From: Gemmatimonadota bacterium
GTDB lineage: Bacteria > Gemmatimonadota > Gemmatimonadetes > Gemmatimonadales > GWC2-71-9
Direction of reading: 5' to 3'
Length of the DNA stretch: 64,000 nt
Assembly: GCA_016704275.1 (NCBI GenBank)
Contig: JADJAK010000005.1
Coordinates: 186,001-250,000 of the forward strand
A model generated the notes under the pieces. The model had not been told where the DNA came from and searched no databases. It was given only the letters and a program-made list of their open reading frames with translations. Positions 61,046 to 64,000 of the stretch are shown here, piece after piece; positions within the stretch are counted from its first letter, which is position 1, and the number at the start of each line of letters is the position of its first letter. The translations under genes were made by a program, and so were the position numbers.

Positions 61046-62065
61046 ATCTATTCCACCTGCCTCTTCTGCACCAAGGACCTCGGCACCAACGACGTCCTCG
61101 AGACCCTGCCGATCGGCCGGCGCATTGCGTTTGATGCGGCGGAGGGGCGGTTGTGGGTCGTGTGCCGACATTGTGCCAAGTGGAACCTGGTCCCGTTCGA
61201 CTCGCGGCTCGAGACCATCGACGATTGCGAGCGCCTCTTCCGCAGCACGACGATGCGCTACTCGACCGACAACATCGGGCTGGCACGCGTCAAGGAGGGG
61301 TTGGAACTGGTGCGGATCGGCGAGGCGCAGCGGCCCGAGTTCGCGGGCTGGCGCTACGGCGACTCGTTCGGTCGGCGCCGGCGCCGCAACTTCCTGATCG
61401 CCGGCGGCGTCGCCGCAGCAGGGATCGCGGTGGTCTCGGGGGGAGTCGCGCTTGGCGTCTCCTTCGGCATGCTCGGCCAGCTCCCGAACTACTACAACCT
61501 CTTTGTGGTGAATCGCCGCGTCACGGTACGCGTGCCGCGCGCCGACGGCCCACCGATCGAGCTCTCCGACATGCTCGCGTCGAAGGCGCGCCTCGTCCGC
61601 CGTCCAAACAACGAGTGGCTGATCCGCACCAAGGTGATGGAAGAGTCCAGCATGAGTCGCAAGCTCCGGAAGGCCGGATCGCAGGAGATTGAATTCACGG
61701 GCCCGGAAGCGGAACAGTTGCTCGCTGGTGTGCTGGTGCGCCTCAATCACTGGGGCGGCACCCAACGCACCATCCGCGACGCCGTGGAGTTGGTGGAGCG
61801 ACAGGGGGACAGCGCGGGCGTCATCGCCGGGCCCTTCTCGCCAGTCATGGACGGCAGCGGCTCACAGCTGCTCGCCAAGACCCCGTCCGAATGGCGCCTC
61901 GCCGCCGAGATCGCCCTCAACGAGAGCTCGGAGCGCCTCGCCCTCGCCGGCGAACTGCGTCTGCTCGAGTGGCAGTGGAAGGAGGCGGATCGGCTGGCCA
62001 AGATCAGCGACTCGCTGGCGGTGCCGGAGAGCGTGGATGAGGAGCTGGCCCGGCGGAAGGAATGA
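61046..62065 (+). CDS. zinc-ribbon membrane protein, paralog 3 of 4 (apparent ATC start)
   Basis: The family begins 'YSTCLFCTKDLG', but the codon where the other copies have ATG or GTG is ATC at 61046. There is no ATG, GTG or TTG between the in-frame stop at 61013 and that point. GGGGAG at 61032-61037, eight bases upstream, is a good ribosome-binding site for ATC 61046. The first conventional start, GTG 61151, would remove the first CxxC pair. The rest is intact: 'VCRHCAKWNLVPFDSRLETI', 'RPEFAGWRYGDSFGRRRRRN', a hydrophobic segment 'AAAGIAVVSGGVALGVSFGM', and the C-terminal helix ('LRLLEWQWKEADRLAKISDS'). About 339 residues. Function unknown. Confidence 0.68.
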   Translation: MYSTCLFCTKDLGTNDVLETLPIGRRIAFDAAEGRLWVVCRHCAKWNLVPFDSRLETIDDCERLFRSTTMRYSTDNIGLARVKEGLELVRIGEAQRPEFAGWRYGDSFGRRRRRNFLIAGGVAAAGIAVVSGGVALGVSFGMLGQLPNYYNLFVVNRRVTVRVPRADGPPIELSDMLASKARLVRRPNNEWLIRTKVMEESSMSRKLRKAGSQEIEFTGPEAEQLLAGVLVRLNHWGGTQRTIRDAVELVERQGDSAGVIAGPFSPVMDGSGSQLLAKTPSEWRLAAEIALNESSERLALAGELRLLEWQWKEADRLAKISDSLAVPESVDEELARRKE

Positions 62066-62099
62066 TCGATGATCGATGATCGATGATCGATCATCGACT
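62065..62099. repeat. ATCGATG heptamer repeat, third site
   Basis: ATCGATG x3, ATCGATC, ATCGACT begin at the last base of the paralog 3 stop codon. The unit arrangement matches the site after cheA (20623). Confidence 0.85.
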
Positions 62100-62165
62100 T
62101 CTGTCACCCAACTGTCATCTTCCCGCCATCCGCAGTCCCAATATTCGAAAATCCCCACCCAAGCC

Positions 62166-63203
62166 ATGTACTCCACCTGCCTCCTCTGTGCCGACTCGTT
62201 GGGGACGAACGCCGTCCTCGAGACGCTCCCCGTGGGGCGGCGCCTGGCGTTCGATCCCGCCAAGGGGCGCCTCTGGGTGGTCTGCCCCGGCTGTGCGCGG
62301 TGGAACCTTGTGCCCTTCGACAATCGGCTCGAGGCGATCGATGAGTGCGAGCGCTGCTTTCGCGACACCCGCGTTCGCTTCTCCACCGGGACGATCGGGA
62401 TGGCGCGCATGCCCGACGGCACCGAACTGGTGCGGATCGGCGAGGCGCTCCGCCCCGAGTTCGCGGCGTGGCGGTACGGCCGCGAACTGCTCCGCCGCCG
62501 ACGGCGTGCGCTCCCGTTCGGCACGCAGCGCGAGCACACCGGCGTGGCGGCGTGGATCTCCGATGTGGCCACGATGGTCGGCACGCTGATCGCCATCCCC
62601 TTCCTCGAGGGAGCGATCGGCCCGCGCCACGCGGTGAGCGCCGTGCGTCTCGTGCGCGATCCGTGGACCGGCAACCTCCTGCGCGTCCGCGCGCTGGCGA
62701 TGGTGCGCTCCGTCTTGACCCGCGAGGACGACCAGTGGCGGCTCGAAGTGCCCTACCGAAGCGAACTGGACGTCGTGCTCGGCGACGATCCCCTCGCCAT
62801 CACGTCCATCCGAGATCACCCCGCCGTCGGCTTCTTCCGTGGCGACAAGCTCTACGAGGGGCTCGCGAGGGTGCTGCCGACAATCGAGAGTCGCCTGCCG
62901 TCGGCGGGTGAGGTGCAAGAGGCGACCCGACTGCTCGAGCGGACCTCCGACGATCCGGCGACGCTCATCGGCTATGTCACCGGACGGCCGTTGCGCCTCG
63001 GGACCAGGGGACAGTTTCCGGTGGCGGACGTGCCAGCGGAAATTCGGCTGGCCCTCGAAATGGCCTCGCACGAGGAGACCGAGCGGCGCGCGCTGGAAGG
63101 CGAGCTGAAGCTCCTCGAGCATGAGTGGCGCGAGGCGGAGCGGCTCGCCGCCATCCTCGATGACCTGGCGCTGCCGAGCGGAGGGCCCGATGTCGCCACG
63201 TGA
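62166..63203 (+). CDS. zinc-ribbon membrane protein, paralog 4 of 4
   Basis: 345 residues from ATG 62166; the open frame reaches back to 62076 through the repeat but the family starts here. The cysteine pairs are conserved ('YSTCLLCADSLGTNAV', 'VVCPGCARWNLVPFDNRLEA'), as are 'RPEFAAWRYGRELLRRRRRA' and the C-terminal helix ('LEGELKLLEHEWREAERLAA'). It is the most diverged copy, with CxxC changed to CPGC and a weaker hydrophobic segment ('VATMVGTLIAIPFLEGAIG'). Its middle domain differs strongly from the others. The end overlaps the DUF1295 gene by 14 bases. Function unknown. Confidence 0.75.
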   Translation: MYSTCLLCADSLGTNAVLETLPVGRRLAFDPAKGRLWVVCPGCARWNLVPFDNRLEAIDECERCFRDTRVRFSTGTIGMARMPDGTELVRIGEALRPEFAAWRYGRELLRRRRRALPFGTQREHTGVAAWISDVATMVGTLIAIPFLEGAIGPRHAVSAVRLVRDPWTGNLLRVRALAMVRSVLTREDDQWRLEVPYRSELDVVLGDDPLAITSIRDHPAVGFFRGDKLYEGLARVLPTIESRLPSAGEVQEATRLLERTSDDPATLIGYVTGRPLRLGTRGQFPVADVPAEIRLALEMASHEETERRALEGELKLLEHEWREAERLAAILDDLALPSGGPDVAT

Positions 63204-63972
63204 CGTCTATCTCCTGACGGTGTCCGCCACGCCACTCATCGCCGCGCTCGTGGTGCTCTGCTGGGTGGCGTCGCTCGTGCGCCGAGACAGTTCGCTGGTG
63301 GACCGGGTGTGGGGGCTGGGCTTCGTGTTGCTGGTTCACCACCACACGGCGTTTGCCGGGGAAGTCGGTGGCACCGTCGACCGACTCTTCGCGGCGCTGG
63401 TGGTGATCTGGGGGATCAGGCTGACGTGGCACATCACCCATCGCAACTGGGGGCACGGGGAGGACCCGCGCTATGCCGCCATGCGCGCCCGGAACGGCGC
63501 CCGGTGGTGGTGGCAGAGCCTGTTCACCGTCTTCGTGCTGCAGGGGGCACTGATGCTCCTGATCGGCCTCCCGCTCGCGGCGACGGCGATGCCCGGGGCC
63601 GCGTGGGGACGGGCCCTCGGCACCCTGCTCTGGGCGGTGGGCTTCGCCTTCGAGGCTGGCGGTGACTGGCAGCTCGCTCGCTTCAAGGCCGACTCGGCCA
63701 ACCGGGGCCAGGTGCTCGATACCGGCTTCTGGCGCTATACCCGCCACCCGAACTACTTCGGCGACGCCCTCCAGTGGTGGGGCTTCTGGTGCTTCGCGGC
63801 CTCAGCGGGGCTCTGGTGGACCATCATCTCCCCGATCCTCATGACGCTGCTGCTCCTGAAGGTCTCCGGGGTGACCCTGCTGGAATCGGCGCTCGTCGAC
63901 GCCAAGCCCGGGTATCGGGAGTACATCCGCCGAACACCGGCGTTCTTCCCATGGTGGCCACGGGAGCGGTGA
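63190..63972 (+). CDS. DUF1295 membrane protein (steroid 5-alpha-reductase-like)
   Basis: 260 residues from ATG 63190. Five to seven hydrophobic helices. 'WGIRLTWHITHRNWGHGEDP' followed by RY, and the C-terminal 'GFWRYTRHPNYFGDALQWWG' plus 'GYREYIRRTPAFFPWWPRE', are the hallmarks of DUF1295, a branch of the ICMT/steroid-reductase superfamily whose HPNY region binds the cofactor. Substrate unknown. The start inside the end of paralog 4 suggests coupled translation. The last 28 bases of the window after it show no feature. Confidence 0.87.
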   Translation: MSPRDVYLLTVSATPLIAALVVLCWVASLVRRDSSLVDRVWGLGFVLLVHHHTAFAGEVGGTVDRLFAALVVIWGIRLTWHITHRNWGHGEDPRYAAMRARNGARWWWQSLFTVFVLQGALMLLIGLPLAATAMPGAAWGRALGTLLWAVGFAFEAGGDWQLARFKADSANRGQVLDTGFWRYTRHPNYFGDALQWWGFWCFAASAGLWWTIISPILMTLLLLKVSGVTLLESALVDAKPGYREYIRRTPAFFPWWPRER

Positions 63973-64000
63973 GGGCGAAGAATGCTGTTCCGTTTTACGT

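Noticed and set aside
61151..62065. Conventional GTG start for zinc-ribbon paralog 3
   Set aside because: It removes the first CxxC pair that is conserved in the other three copies, while the frame and family similarity continue upstream to 61046.

Overview
The window is a gene-dense, high-GC bacterial chromosome segment. No stretch over 300 bases lacks a gene. The coding style (many GTG/TTG starts, 1-8 base overlaps), a GWxTD-domain protein, an ECF-like sigma factor of the TIGR02999 type beside a TPR Ser/Thr kinase, DUF2723, DUF2264 and DUF4388 proteins, and a MurE with the meso-DAP signature DNPR together suggest a Gram-negative-type member of Gemmatimonadota. That placement is inferred from gene content, not from a marker tree.

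Layout. 1-6966: tilS (cut by the window edge), hpt, ftsH, folP with an unusual N-terminal extension, and a DUF2723 membrane protein, all overlapping. 7053-9425: a GWxTD lipoprotein-like gene, convergent with a minus-strand sigma factor/TPR kinase pair (9438-12482). 12592-18387: YggS-type PLP protein, ileS, a DksA/TraR-type zinc finger protein, lspA, rluD. 18380-30881: a long, tightly packed signalling operon with cheW, cheY, cheA, cheC, TPR and DUF4388 (PATAN) proteins, three Roadblock/LC7 proteins, an MglA-like GTPase, a protein carrying two DnaA-type AAA+ modules, more TPR proteins, and a gluzincin peptidase. 30893-33137: a small membrane protein, tRNA-Val, a secreted repeat protein, tRNA-Asp and a terminator. 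33148-50991: the division/cell-wall cluster rsmH, ftsL, ftsI, murE, murF, mraY, murD, ftsW, murG, a DUF2264 gene, murC, ftsQ, ftsA, ftsZ and an M23 peptidase. 51008-58579: hisA, a vWA-like membrane protein, ftsY, a small membrane protein, an SSS symporter and recG. 58720-63203: four tandem copies of an unrecognised zinc-ribbon membrane protein. 63190-63972: a DUF1295 membrane protein.

The best candidate for an undescribed system is the 18.4-30.9 kb operon. It joins a receptor-less chemotaxis-type phosphorelay to an MglA/MglB-like GTPase switch and to a tandem DnaA-like ATPase that lacks the DnaA DNA-binding domain. The second candidate is the zinc-ribbon paralog array, whose spacers contain several kinds of short repeats. 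Most of these repeats have a 7-base period, and related ones occur elsewhere in the window.

Several genes, including the normally essential ftsW and murG, are broken by single-base frameshifts. Their number and position suggest consensus errors in the assembly rather than real pseudogenes. I kept these genes as single features and give the position of each shift.
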